A DNA stretch of 64,000 bases. Source: Alistipes sp. (GTDB lineage: Bacteria > Bacteroidota > Bacteroidia > Bacteroidales > Rikenellaceae). Below are positions 1 to 9,100 of the stretch, in pieces. Location of the stretch: the NCBI GenBank assembly GCA_020026375.1, contig JAHHQN010000006.1, positions 26,871 to 90,870 on the forward strand, written 5' to 3'. Below the pieces are notes generated by a model. It made no database searches. It worked only from the letters and a program-made list of their open reading frames with translations, and was not told where the DNA came from. The first letter of the stretch is position 1. Every line of letters starts with the position of its first letter. The translations under genes and the position numbers were made by a program.

Positions 1-2
1 TC

Positions 3-704
3 TACCGTGTGAACCTCAAGGACGGCTCAACGCAGAAATTCGCAGACGCAGAATACAACACCAACATCGGTGCTTTCGGCTACAAGAACACCCTTCTCAC
101 GTTCGTGGGCAACACACTCCGCATACTCAGTGCGGAGAACGGCCAGACACAGGGCGAGGTGACGCTGCCCAAAAGCGTAAGACGCGCCTACCGCAGCACC
201 GACAACACGCTGGTACTCCAGTACACCGACTACAACTGCGGTCTGTTGTCCATCGGCGAGCAGAAGCTCATCAAGGAGTTCAAGGAGCCCAAGCCCGAGC
301 TGGCACTCAACAGCATGGAGTATGACGCGGCACATCAGCTGATCTACGCCCCCGGCAAGGACCGCAACAAGGACAAGATCTACACCCTCGACCTCTCGCA
401 GGAGAACGTCAAGGCGGAGCTGTTCTATGTGGTTCCCCCGACCGACATCGACAAGAGCAAGGTGGTGACAGGCGCCATAAAAATCGGTCTGCAACCCGAC
501 AAATGTCAGATGTACATCGGTTATGTGAACGATCTAGTCATTGTCGGTGAAGTGGGTAACCAACGCGGTTCACGCTCGGGATTCATCTCGCGACTCTCGC
601 TCGAAGGCAAGGAAGGTGTCGAACTGCCAATCACCGAACCCGACGAGAAGACCAAATTCGAGGACATGTATACCTTCTCCTCGTTCTTCTTCGTGTCGAA
701 ATAG
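3..704 (+). CDS. BF3164-like/TolB-type beta-propeller protein, C-terminal part (5' end outside window)
   Basis: The reading frame is already open at the first complete codon (base 3) and ends with TAG at 702-704, so this is the last 233 codons of a longer gene. The translation shows recurrent short blades with patterns such as 'YTLDLSQ' and 'GLISRLSLEGKE'-like strands, and ends in aromatic residues (FSSFFFVSK). This resembles the six-bladed beta-propeller lipoproteins of Bacteroidales (BF3164 / TolB-like family), which are exported and of unknown function. The signal peptide would lie upstream and cannot be checked. A GTG at base 9 is in frame but is not a credible start because coding continues before it. 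A strong intrinsic terminator follows 27 bases after the stop. The family call is moderate; the presence of a real gene is secure. Confidence 0.7.
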   Translation, partial: YRVNLKDGSTQKFADAEYNTNIGAFGYKNTLLTFVGNTLRILSAENGQTQGEVTLPKSVRRAYRSTDNTLVLQYTDYNCGLLSIGEQKLIKEFKEPKPELALNSMEYDAAHQLIYAPGKDRNKDKIYTLDLSQENVKAELFYVVPPTDIDKSKVVTGAIKIGLQPDKCQMYIGYVNDLVIVGEVGNQRGSRSGFISRLSLEGKEGVELPITEPDEKTKFEDMYTFSSFFFVSK

Positions 705-730
705 CGGCATCACGCCACACGGAAAATCCG

Positions 731-776
731 ATAGACATTGTGTAGGGAAATTTTCCCCACACAATGTCTATTTTTT
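731..776 (+). terminator. Intrinsic terminator of the beta-propeller gene
   Basis: A 12-13 bp stem (ATAGACATTGTGT at 731-743 pairing with ACACAATGTCTA at 759-770) is followed directly by six T. Confidence 0.88.
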
Positions 777-866
777 ATGTCATTTTTCTTCGGCAAACAC
801 CACGCTGATTATACGCAAGTTACCCGACGAGCGTAAAAATTATTCAAAAAAATAATTATCAAAAAA

Positions 867-897
867 TTTGCAGATATAGATTTTTGTACTACCTTTG
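867..897 (+). promoter_or_regulatory. Bacteroidota-type promoter of tRNA-Asp
   Basis: TTTG at 867-870 and TACCTTTG at 890-897 are separated by 19 bases, matching the Bacteroidota -33/-7 consensus (TTTG, then TAnnTTTG). The tRNA begins 61 bases downstream. Confidence 0.8.
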
Positions 898-957
898 CAC
901 TCGCAATCGGGAAGCAACGACAACACAAAGCCCACCGAAAACCAAACACAAATAACT

Positions 958-1031
958 GGTGCGTTAGTTCAGCTGGTTAGAATACGTGCCTGTCACGCAC
1001 GGGGTCAGGGGTTCGAGTCCCCTACGCACCG
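958..1031 (+). tRNA. tRNA-Asp (anticodon GTC)
   Basis: A full cloverleaf can be folded by hand. The acceptor GGTGCGT pairs with ACGCACC. The anticodon stem CGTGC/GCACG holds loop CTGTCAC with anticodon GTC at 992-994. The T-arm is AGGGG-TTCGAGT-CCCCT and the discriminator base is G. The 3' CCA is not encoded. It has its own promoter and terminator, so it is a single-gene transcription unit. Confidence 0.96.
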
Positions 1032-1034
1032 CAC

Positions 1035-1078
1035 AAAAAAGTGTAAATCAAATAGTTACGAGATTTACACTTTTTTTT
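1035..1078 (+). terminator. Intrinsic terminator of tRNA-Asp
   Basis: GTGTAAATC (1041-1049) pairs with GATTTACAC (1062-1070) and is followed by eight T. An A-run before the stem would let it work in both directions. Confidence 0.88.
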
Positions 1079-1234
1079 CACACCCAAAAATCAAGGGCAA
1101 AGAAATAAAGTAAAATATTTTCTTCGGGAAAAACCGAAAACTACCCCACTGGCTGATTCTTTGATTGCACACCCGACGATTAACTGTACTTCTTGAATTC
1201 CCGACCGGCATAAACAGTAACGAGAGATTATTAG

Positions 1235-1471
1235 TATTCTGTTAAAAGGGGGCAACCAGCCCGGCACGTCGCCGCTATAAAAGGTGGCCGATTTGACACA
1301 GTTGCAGTGAATTTATTCTGTGCGGCGGAATTCCTCACACGGAAGGTACCCTTCGTCTGTGCAGCCGACACGGGCAGCAAGGTCATCGTGACGGTGGCAC
1401 CCCCGTCAAAACGGCAGATTGTGGTGAGTAAGGAGCGCATTCCCCAACTCAAGATGTGGCTCAACACCTAA
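1235..1471 (+). pseudogene. Coding-like remnant without start codon, unknown
   Basis: From the stop at 1232-1234 to TAA at 1469-1471 there is a 78-codon open frame whose third positions are GC-rich, as in the neighbouring genes. It has no ATG; the only alternative is a GTG near 1307, which would give about 54 residues. The C-terminal part (AADTGSKVIVTVAPPSKRQ followed by IVVSKERIPQL) looks like real protein but I do not recognise the family. No promoter or ribosome site precedes it. It may be the 3' end of a decayed gene or a frameshifted small gene. A 78-codon frame on the opposite strand (1231-1467) is equally unrecognised. The rest of the 1079-1658 stretch shows only a -7-like TAAATTTG at 1614-1621. 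Confidence 0.25.
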
Positions 1472-1613
1472 GCCGCACACTGCGACACCATCGGCAACAA
1501 AAACCGTCGGAGCGGTACGACCTCGACGGTAAAGAAGGGTGGAAAATTGATGTTTTTGGGGTGAAATGCAACTTTTCACCACAGGAAAAGAGCGTACAAT
1601 CAGCGAAATGCAC

Positions 1614-1621
1614 TAAATTTG
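1614..1621 (+). promoter_or_regulatory. -7 element (TAAATTTG) for the C4-dicarboxylate transporter
   Basis: A perfect TAnnTTTG lies 38 bases before the ATG. No clear TTTG is found at the usual upstream distance, so only the -7 half is supported. Confidence 0.5.
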
Positions 1622-1658
1622 CAGCCGATTTTTCACCACACAAGACAAAGACATCTGC

Positions 1659-2957
1659 ATGCTTACACAATTTCTGTTCGTACTGGGTGCCATCATCATC
1701 GGCGCACGACTCGGCGGTATCGGTTTGGGGGTGATGGGCGGCTTCGGCATCGCCATACTCACCTTCGTATTCGGACTGCAACCCACAGCTCCGCCCATCG
1801 ACGTCATGCTCATGGTGGCAGCCGTCATCTCCGCCGCCTCGTGTATGCAGGCCGCCGGAGGTCTCGACTACATGACCAAGGTGGCCGAGCGCATCTTGCG
1901 CCGCAACCCCTCCCACATCACCATCATCAGTCCGCTGGTGACCTATCTGTTCACCTTCCTGGCCGGAACGGGTCACATCGCCTACTCACTGCTGACGGTC
2001 ATCGCCGAGGTGGCCACCGAGACCAAGATCCGCCCCGAACGTCCGCTGGGTATCGCCGTCATCGCCTCGCAGCAGGCCATCACGGCCAGCCCCATCTCCG
2101 CCGCCACGGTCGCCCTGCTGGGGCTGCTGAGCGGCTACGACATCACCATGTTCGACATTCTGATTATCAGCATTCCGGCCACTCTGACCGGTGTCCTCGC
2201 CGGCGCATTCTTCTCGCTGCGCGTGGGCAAAGACCTGATGAACGACCCCGAATACCTCCGCCGTCTCGAAGCCGGAGAGATTCAGAACAAGCATGTGGAG
2301 CTGAACGACGTGAGCAACCTCTTCCATGCACGCCTCTCGGTGCTGCTGTTCCTCGCCGCCACGTTCCTCATCGTACTGTTCGGCTCGGTGGACAGCCTGC
2401 GACCCTCGTTCGGCGGCAAGCCCCTCGACATGCCCGTCATCATCGAAATCATCATGCTGGCCACCGCCGCCCTTATCCTGCTCATCTGCCGCATCAACGG
2501 CTCGGAGCCTGTGCGCGGCAGCGTCTTCTCGGCAGGCATGCAGGCCGTGGTGACCATCTTCGGTATCGCGTGGATGGGCGACACCTTCATCAACGGCAAC
2601 ATCACCCCGCTCACAGCAGCCATTCAGGGTGTGGTGACCGACATGCCGTGGCTCTTCTTCCTCGCTCTGTTCGCCACCTCGATACTCCTCAACAGTCAGG
2701 CCGCCACCGTGAGGGCCGTCGTGCCGCTGGGTATCGCCCTGGGTATCGCCCCCTCGATGCTCGTCGCACTCTTTCCGGCCGTCAACGGCTACTTCTTCAT
2801 TCCCAACTACCCCACGCTGATTGCGGCCATCAACTTCGACCGCACGGGTACCACCCACATCGGCAAATGGGTGTTGAACCACTCGTTCATGCTGCCGGGA
2901 CTCATCTCCACGGGTGTGGCCGTCTGCACGGGAATGCTGCTCATACAGTTGTTGTAA
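1659..2957 (+). CDS. dcuB: Anaerobic C4-dicarboxylate transporter, DcuA/DcuB family
   Basis: This 432-residue inner-membrane carrier is nearly all hydrophobic segments and is close in length to E. coli DcuA (433) and DcuB (446). Diagnostic blocks are GARLGGIGLGVMGG near residue 15, LLRRNP-like 'ILRRNPSHITIISPLVTY' near 85-105, an AGTGH motif near 108, IRPERPLG near 125, and the C-terminal DRTGTTHIGKWVLNHSFMLPG. It matches DcuA in some stretches (DPEYLRRLEAGE, AWMGDTF) and DcuB in others (RPSFGGKPL), so the A/B assignment is uncertain; the symbol follows the usual naming in Bacteroides. Known members exchange fumarate, malate, aspartate and succinate during anaerobic growth, which fits a succinate-producing fermenter. 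It is a single-gene unit with its own -7 element and a bidirectional terminator. Confidence 0.92.
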   Translation: MLTQFLFVLGAIIIGARLGGIGLGVMGGFGIAILTFVFGLQPTAPPIDVMLMVAAVISAASCMQAAGGLDYMTKVAERILRRNPSHITIISPLVTYLFTFLAGTGHIAYSLLTVIAEVATETKIRPERPLGIAVIASQQAITASPISAATVALLGLLSGYDITMFDILIISIPATLTGVLAGAFFSLRVGKDLMNDPEYLRRLEAGEIQNKHVELNDVSNLFHARLSVLLFLAATFLIVLFGSVDSLRPSFGGKPLDMPVIIEIIMLATAALILLICRINGSEPVRGSVFSAGMQAVVTIFGIAWMGDTFINGNITPLTAAIQGVVTDMPWLFFLALFATSILLNSQAATVRAVVPLGIALGIAPSMLVALFPAVNGYFFIPNYPTLIAAINFDRTGTTHIGKWVLNHSFMLPGLISTGVAVCTGMLLIQLL

Positions 2958-2974
2958 CACCCCCTCCAGCATAC

Positions 2975-3012
2975 AAAAATCCGCATCGCGTGCAGTCGCG
3001 ATGCGGATTTTT
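2975..3012. terminator. Bidirectional terminator between the convergent dcuB and EamA genes
   Basis: AAAATCCGCATCGCG (2976-2990) pairs with CGCGATGCGGATTTT (2997-3011). It is flanked by A and T runs, so it can serve both converging genes. Confidence 0.85.
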
Positions 3013-3040
3013 CATATCGGGACAACTCCTCCGCGGAGCG

Positions 3041-3946
3041 TCACTTCATCTGATTGCCCATGTAGAGGAACAACATGCTGACGATGACCAGCACCAGATC
3101 GACGGCCTTGCTGCGGAGATTCTTCTCACGGAAGACCATCGCGCCGAAAAGGAACGAGACCACCACACTGCTGCGGCGCACCATCGAGACGATGGAAATC
3201 ATCGAGTCCTCCATGCCCAGCGCGTAGAAGTAGACAAAGTCGGCCGCACAGAGGAACAGCGAGATGAAGACGATGCACCAACTCCAGTGAAAGGGGGTGG
3301 AGGTCTTGCGCTTGGGCCACCACAGCAGCAGAATGATGCCGCCCATGAGGAAGAGCTGGTAGACGTTGTACCACGCCTGCACGACCATGTGGTTGAACTG
3401 CCCCATGAGATACTTGTCGTAGAGACCGCTCACCGTACCCAGCAATGCCGCCGCCACGACACACAATATCCAGCGGTTATGACGGAAATCGATGCCTTCC
3501 TTGCGGCCCGAACGGCTGAGCAGGAAGAACGAGATGACGGCCATCGACACACCGGCCCACTGCCAGAGGTTGAGCCGCTCGCCGAAAATGAGCATTGCAC
3601 CCAGCAGCACCATGACGGGACGTGTGGCATTGATGGGGCCGACGAGTGTCAGCGGCAGGTGCTTCATGCCGAAGTAGCCGAACACCCACGACGAGAGGAC
3701 GATGAGCGACTTGAGCAGAATGAAGCGGTGCACCTCCCACCCCACCGACGGCACATAGAACAGCGAGTCGGCCAACCACTCGGGACACAGGGCCGAAACC
3801 AGAATGAAGGGCAGGAATATCAGTGTGGAGAACAGGGTGTTGAGTCCCAGTACGGGCAACACCGCATTGCCGGCCAGCGACTTTTTCTTAAACACATCGT
3901 AGAAACCCAGCAGCGCCGCCGAACAGAAAGCCAGTAACAACCACAT
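3041..3946 (-). CDS. EamA/DMT-superfamily permease
   Basis: This 301-residue protein has about ten predicted membrane helices in two similar halves, the layout of drug/metabolite-transporter (EamA) proteins. It begins MWLLLAFCSAALLGFYDVFKKKSL, a typical first EamA helix with a short cytoplasmic Lys cluster. A conserved block PLTLVGPINATRPVMV lies at about residues 98-113, and the second half repeats the fold from about residue 150. The substrate cannot be read from sequence; known relatives export amino acids, nucleobases or drugs, or import sugars. The start lies 8 bases after the stop of the upstream gene at 3955-4515, so the two form an operon. The terminator at 2975-3012 closes it. Confidence 0.85.
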   Translation of the reverse strand: MWLLLAFCSAALLGFYDVFKKKSLAGNAVLPVLGLNTLFSTLIFLPFILVSALCPEWLADSLFYVPSVGWEVHRFILLKSLIVLSSWVFGYFGMKHLPLTLVGPINATRPVMVLLGAMLIFGERLNLWQWAGVSMAVISFFLLSRSGRKEGIDFRHNRWILCVVAAALLGTVSGLYDKYLMGQFNHMVVQAWYNVYQLFLMGGIILLLWWPKRKTSTPFHWSWCIVFISLFLCAADFVYFYALGMEDSMISIVSMVRRSSVVVSFLFGAMVFREKNLRSKAVDLVLVIVSMLFLYMGNQMK

Positions 3947-3954
3947 ACGCCGCG

Positions 3955-4515
3955 CTACTCCTTATCCCTGGTGTTGAACAGTGCGCGCAGCACCTTGATT
4001 TCGTGGACACGCACACCCTCCGAGGGGAAATAGACCTTCACGGTGTGCTTCTTGCCCTTGAGCAGCTTCACCTTGAAATTCGCCTTCACATACTTGTTGG
4101 GCAGACGGTTGGTCTTCACCTCCAGTTCCTGCACCTGCTGGGTGTTCATGCCGATACCCAGACGGGGCGACGAGGGCGCCTTGTCACTGTCGACACTGTA
4201 ATAGACCAGCACATTGTAGCTGCCGCCGAGCACCTTGTTGCTGATGACATATTCGGCATGGGGCTGCAACATCACGCCGGCATTGGCCTGGCCGTTGCGT
4301 TTGTAGGAGGAGGCCTTACCCGTGATGTAGGTCTTGCCGTTGAGCGTGCCGCGCTCCACGAACTGCGCATGGTTGTAGTCGGTGGCCGCAATGGTGACGT
4401 GCATCTTCTCCACCTCATGCACCTCCTTGTTGCCGGCCTGCGCAGGAAGGATTGACAATATCACCGACACGGCGAACAACAGACGGCCCAACCGCCATAA
4501 ATCGAGTCTTTTCAT
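3955..4515 (-). CDS. Exported protein of unknown function
   Basis: I start this gene at the ATG at 4513-4515, because it opens with a clear signal sequence (MKRLDLWRLGRLLFAVS, then a hydrophobic stretch ending ILPAQAG). The open frame upstream of it reads as low-quality, non-coding sequence. The mature part is about 160 residues with alternating beta-strand patterns, for example YNVLVYYSVDSD near residue 105 and KHTVKVYFPSEGVRVHEIKVL near the end. This pattern suggests a single beta-sandwich domain. I do not recognise the family; a carbohydrate-binding-like or adhesion fold is possible but unproven. It is the first gene of an operon with the EamA permease (8-base gap). A TAATTTTG -7-like element on the minus strand at 4612-4619 sits about 97 bases upstream. 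Confidence 0.7.
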   Translation of the reverse strand: MKRLDLWRLGRLLFAVSVILSILPAQAGNKEVHEVEKMHVTIAATDYNHAQFVERGTLNGKTYITGKASSYKRNGQANAGVMLQPHAEYVISNKVLGGSYNVLVYYSVDSDKAPSSPRLGIGMNTQQVQELEVKTNRLPNKYVKANFKVKLLKGKKHTVKVYFPSEGVRVHEIKVLRALFNTRDKE

Positions 4516-4916
4516 AGTCTTGAAATTGATTAAAATGTTACATTTCGCCGCCGCGGCCTGATGACACGCCGCCACGGCAAGGGACGGGGGACTCCCCGAC
4601 GAAAAAGTTCGCAAAATTAATTAAAATTTCTTGAATATTCACCGGTTTCTCTTTTTCATTCCTCATTTCACCCTCTTCATCGACATCATTCCCTGGAGTC
4701 AATCACGGCGGATTCTCCCTCCGCAAGTCGGTTTTAGGAGCTGAGGTTTTGTCCGTTATGTCTCATAAAATCTTCTAAATACAATCACCGCGAAAAAAAA
4801 ATTCATTTTTGATATCTTATTTTTCCGTTTAGTCTCGTTTGATAGGTAAAACTGTATATTTTTGCGCCCGAAAAAATACGGATACCACACACTAACAAAT
4901 CCGTAACTTGAACACT
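4516..4916. promoter_or_regulatory. Divergent promoter region (exported-protein operon / RND efflux operon)
   Basis: This 400-base AT-rich gap contains no gene. On the minus strand, CAAAATTA at 4612-4619 reads as TAATTTTG, a -7 element. On the plus strand, TTTG at 4838-4841 and TATTTTTG at 4857-4864 form a promoter-like pair 15 bases apart, shorter than the 19 bases seen for the tRNA promoter. It lies 53 bases before the efflux start. No strong operator palindrome and no regulator gene of the TetR or MarR type were seen beside it. Confidence 0.55.
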
Positions 4917-6176
4917 ATGCATTTATCAAACGAGAAACTCACTCAGCAGGCTGCACAGGCTGGTCGCCGCACCCTGCAAATCGGTGGAGAAGCCACAGCC
5001 AAAGTACGCAGCATGTCGCGACGCTCATGGCTGCTGCTCATTACCGCAGCACACCTCATCGCCGGAGGAATCTGGTGGTGGACGCGCCCCGAACCCGTCA
5101 AGCCGGTCTACCCCATCGTGGAGGTAGCTCCCGTCAATGCCGACGACGTGGAACTCTACGGAGAATATGTCGGCCGAATCCGCGCACAGCAATTCGTCGA
5201 AATCCGCGCCCGCGTGGAGGGCTTCCTCGAAAAAATGATGTTCGAGGAGGGAACCTATGTCAAAAAGGGACAGCGCCTCTTCCTCATCGACCCCAAACTC
5301 TATGAGGCACGCGTCAACAAGGCACGCGCGCAGCTCAACAAGGACAAGTCGATGGCCATGAAGGCCCACCGCGACCTGGAGCGCATCAAGCCCCTCTACG
5401 AGCAGAATGCAGCCAGCCAACTCGACCTGGACAACGCCATCGCTTCGTATGAGAGTGCCACCGCCTCGGTGGAGATGTCGGAGGCCGACCTCACACAGGC
5501 AGAGACGGCTCTGGGCTACACCCTGGTCAGCTCGCCCATCTCGGGTTACATCTCGGAGCGCAGTGTCGACATCGGAACGCTGGTCGGCCCCAACGGCAAG
5601 TCGCTGCTGGCCACCGTGGTCAAGAGCGACACCGTGAGAGTGGACTTCAGCATGACGGGTCTCGACTATCTGAAGAGCAAGGCCCGCAATGTGAATCTGG
5701 GTCAGAAGGACACCACCCGCAAGTGGGACCCCTACATCACCATCACCCTGGCCGACAACACCCAGTATCCCCTGCGCGGTCTGGTCGACTTTGCCGATCC
5801 GCAGGTTGATCCCGAGACCGGAACCTTCTCCGTGCGTGCCGAGATGGCCAACCCCGACCATATCCTGCTGCCGGGACAGTTCACCAAGGTGCGTCTGCTG
5901 CTCGACGTGAGAGAGCAGGCCACGGTGGTTCCCACCAAATCGGTCATCATCGAGAAGGGCGGCGCCTACATCTTCGTTATCCGCCGCGACAGCACCGCCG
6001 AGCGACGACTCATCGAACTGGGTCCCGAGGTGCGTAACCGCGTGATTGTGGAGCGCGGCGTGGTTCCCGGCGAGCGCATCGTGGTGGAGGGCTTCCACAA
6101 GCTCACCCACGGCGACAAGGTCGACCCCCGACCCGCAAAGACATCAGCAACCGAGGTCAAGACCTCAGAAAAATAA
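4917..6176 (+). CDS. RND efflux periplasmic adaptor (AcrA/MexA type)
   Basis: This 419-residue membrane fusion protein links the inner-membrane pump to the outer-membrane channel. I prefer the ATG at 4917 over the TTG at 4908. A single N-terminal membrane anchor lies at about residues 36-54 (SWLLLITAAHLIAGGIWWW); there is no lipobox, so it is membrane-anchored and not a lipoprotein. The lipoyl-like half-motif VEIRARVEGFLEKM with EGTYVKKGQRLF follows at about residues 95-125, then an alpha-hairpin (about 130-190), the second lipoyl half, and the beta-barrel with QVDPETGTFSVRAE and LLPGQFTKVRL near 290-330. It is the first gene of a three-gene operon; the permease starts 9 bases after its stop. 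Family assignment is secure; the drug spectrum is not readable. Confidence 0.95.
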   Translation: MHLSNEKLTQQAAQAGRRTLQIGGEATAKVRSMSRRSWLLLITAAHLIAGGIWWWTRPEPVKPVYPIVEVAPVNADDVELYGEYVGRIRAQQFVEIRARVEGFLEKMMFEEGTYVKKGQRLFLIDPKLYEARVNKARAQLNKDKSMAMKAHRDLERIKPLYEQNAASQLDLDNAIASYESATASVEMSEADLTQAETALGYTLVSSPISGYISERSVDIGTLVGPNGKSLLATVVKSDTVRVDFSMTGLDYLKSKARNVNLGQKDTTRKWDPYITITLADNTQYPLRGLVDFADPQVDPETGTFSVRAEMANPDHILLPGQFTKVRLLLDVREQATVVPTKSVIIEKGGAYIFVIRRDSTAERRLIELGPEVRNRVIVERGVVPGERIVVEGFHKLTHGDKVDPRPAKTSATEVKTSEK

Positions 6177-6185
6177 CAGGCAGCC

Positions 6186-9100
6186 ATGAAACTCGATTTC
6201 TTTATCGACAGACCCATCTTCTCGACGGTGCTGTCAGTGGTCATCGTCATCGTGGGTCTGTTGGGACTGATGATGCTGCCCGTTGACCAATACCCGCGCA
6301 TCGTTCCCCCCGTGGTGAAGGTGTCGGCCTCGTATCCGGGTGCCAGCGCGCAGACCGTGACCCAGGCCGTGGCCACCCCCATCGAACAGGAGCTGAACGG
6401 TACGCCCGGCATGCTCTACATGGAGTCGACCAACAGCAACACCGGCGGCTTCTCGGCCACCATCACCTTCGACATCGACACCGACCCCGACCTGGCGGCC
6501 GTCGAGATTCAGAACCGTGTGAAGCAGGCCGAGTCGCGTCTGCCGGCCGAGGTGATTCAGAACGGCATCTCGGTGCAGAAGCAGGCATCGAGCAAGCTGA
6601 TGACCATCACCCTGCTCTCCACCGACCCCAAATTCGACGAAATCTATCTGTCGAACTACGCCACGCTCAACGTGTTGGACATGTTGCGCCGTGTGAAGGG
6701 CGTCGGCAGCATCTACAATATCGGTAGCCGCTACTACGCCATGCAGATATGGGTGCAGCCCGACCGTCTGGCTAACCTCGGTCTCACGGTGCAGGATTTG
6801 CAGAAGGCCCTCAAGGACCAGAACCGCGAGTCGGCAGCCGGTGTGCTGGGTCAGCAGCCCGTCACGAACCTCGACATCACCATACCCATCACGGCACGCG
6901 GACGACTCTCGTCGGTGGCCGAATTTGAGGAGATTGTCATACGCGCCAATCCCGACGGCTCGCTGCTCCGTCTGCGCGACGTGGCACGCGTGTCGCTCGA
7001 GGCCTCGTCGTACAGCACAGAGAGTGGTATCAACGGCGGAAATGCCGCCGTGCTAGACATCAACATGCTGCCCGGTGCCAACGCCATGGAGGTGGCGCGC
7101 GAGGTGAGAAAAACCATGGAGGAAATCAGCCGCAACTTCCCCGAGGGCATCTCCTACAAGATTCCCTTCGATATGACATCGTTCATCTCGCAGTCCATCA
7201 AGGAGGTCTACCACACCCTCTTCGAGGCTCTGCTGCTGGTTATACTGGTGGTCTTCCTCTCGTTGCAGAACTGGAGAGCCACACTCATTCCCACCATCGT
7301 GGTCCCCATCTCGCTCATCGGTACCTTCGGTGTGATGCTGGCCTTCGGCTTCTCGCTCAACATGATGACCCTGCTGGGTCTGATTCTGGCCATCGGTATC
7401 GTGGTCGACGACGCCATCGTGGTGGTGGAGTCGGTCGAGCGCACCATGAACGAAGAGGGACTCTCGCCCAAGGAGGCCACCAAGAAGTCGATGAAGGGAC
7501 TCGGCAGTGCCATCATCGCCACTTCGCTGGTGTTGTGTGCCGTGTTCGTGCCGGTGAGCTTCCTGTCGGGCATCACGGGACAGCTCTACCGTCAGTTCAC
7601 CATCACCATCGCCGTGTCGGTGCTGATTTCGACCTTCGTGGCCCTGACCCTCTCGCCGGCACTCTGTGCCATCTTCCTGCGTCCCGATTCGGGCAAGAAG
7701 AAGAACAGAATCTTCCGCCGCATCAACATCTGGCTGGGCAAGGGCAACAAATCCTACGAGAAGGCCATTCGCTGGAGCATACGCCACTCGAGCCGCATGA
7801 TTGCCTTCTTCGGCATCTCGCTCATCGCCCTGTGGGTACTCAACAAGGTGGTGCCGCAGAGTTTCATGCCCCAGGAGGACCAGGGTTATTTCACCGTGGA
7901 GCTGGAGCTGCCCGAGGGTGCCACCCTCGAACGCACGCGCAGCATCAAGGACCGCGCCATGGAGTTCCTCATGTCGTGTGACGATGTGGAGTATGTACTC
8001 GACGTGGCAGGTACCAGCCCGAGAGTGGGTACCAACCAGTCGCGCTGTCAGATGACCGTCATTCTCAAACCGTGGGACGAGCGAAAGAGTTCGAATATCC
8101 GCGAGGTGATGAACCGCGTGCGCCGCGAAATGGAACAGTATCCCGAAAGCAAGGTCTATCTCTCGACCCCTCCCGTCATTCCGGGTATGGGTACTTCGGG
8201 CGGTTTCGAGATGGTGCTTGAAGCACGCGGCGATGCGTCGTACAACGATTTGCAGCGCGCCGTCGACACCCTGCTCCACTACGCCTCGAAGCACAAGGAG
8301 CTGACGGGTCTCTCGGCCTCGATACAGAAGGACATTCCCCAGCTCTACTTCGACGTCGACCGCGACAAGGCGCAGATGCTGGGTGTGCCGATGGCCGACA
8401 TCTTCTCGACGGTCAAGACCTTCACCGGCTCGGTGTATGTCAACGACTTCAACATGTTCAACCGTATCTACCGCGTGTATATACAGGCCGAAGCCCCCTA
8501 CCGCGCACAACAGGACAATCTGGGACTCTTCTTCGTCAGAGGTTCCGACGGCGCAATGATTCCCATCACGGCACTCGGCACCACCTCCTACACCACCGGT
8601 CCGGGTACTATCCGCCGATTCAACATGTTCAACTCGGCCACCATCTCCGGTGAGGCGGCACAGGGTTACAGTTCGGGACAGGCCATGCTCCTGCTCGAGA
8701 AAATCGCCCGCCAGCACCTCCCGGCCTCTATCGGTATCGAGTGGAGCGGTCTGTCGTATCAGGAGAAGCACGTCAGCGGTCAGACCGGCTATGTATTGGC
8801 ACTGGCTCTGCTGTTCGTCTTCCTCTTCCTGGCGGCACAGTACGAGAGCTGGTCGATTCCCGTGGCGGTGATTCTCTCGCTGCCCGTGGCCGGCATCGGC
8901 GCCTATGTGGGCAACTGGGCGTGCGGTCTGGAGAACAACATCTACTTCCAGATCGGTCTGGTGATGCTGGTGGGTCTGGTGGCCAAGAATGCCATTCTCA
9001 TCGTGGAGTTCGCCAAGGACGAGGTGGAGAAGGGACGCGACACCCTCACGGCTGTCATCATGGCCGCGCAGCTGCGTTTCCGCCCCATCGTGATGACCTC

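Noticed and set aside
867..1078. tRNA-Asp as an attachment site of an integrated element
   Set aside because: No integrase, no repeated tRNA 3' end and no mobile-element genes within several kilobases; the recombinase at 20264 is too distant.
1619..3937. Very long plus-strand open frame (772 codons) overlapping dcuB and the EamA gene
   Set aside because: It crosses two well-supported genes in another frame or strand; its translation is His/Arg-rich with no domain pattern and it includes the terminator at 2975-3012.
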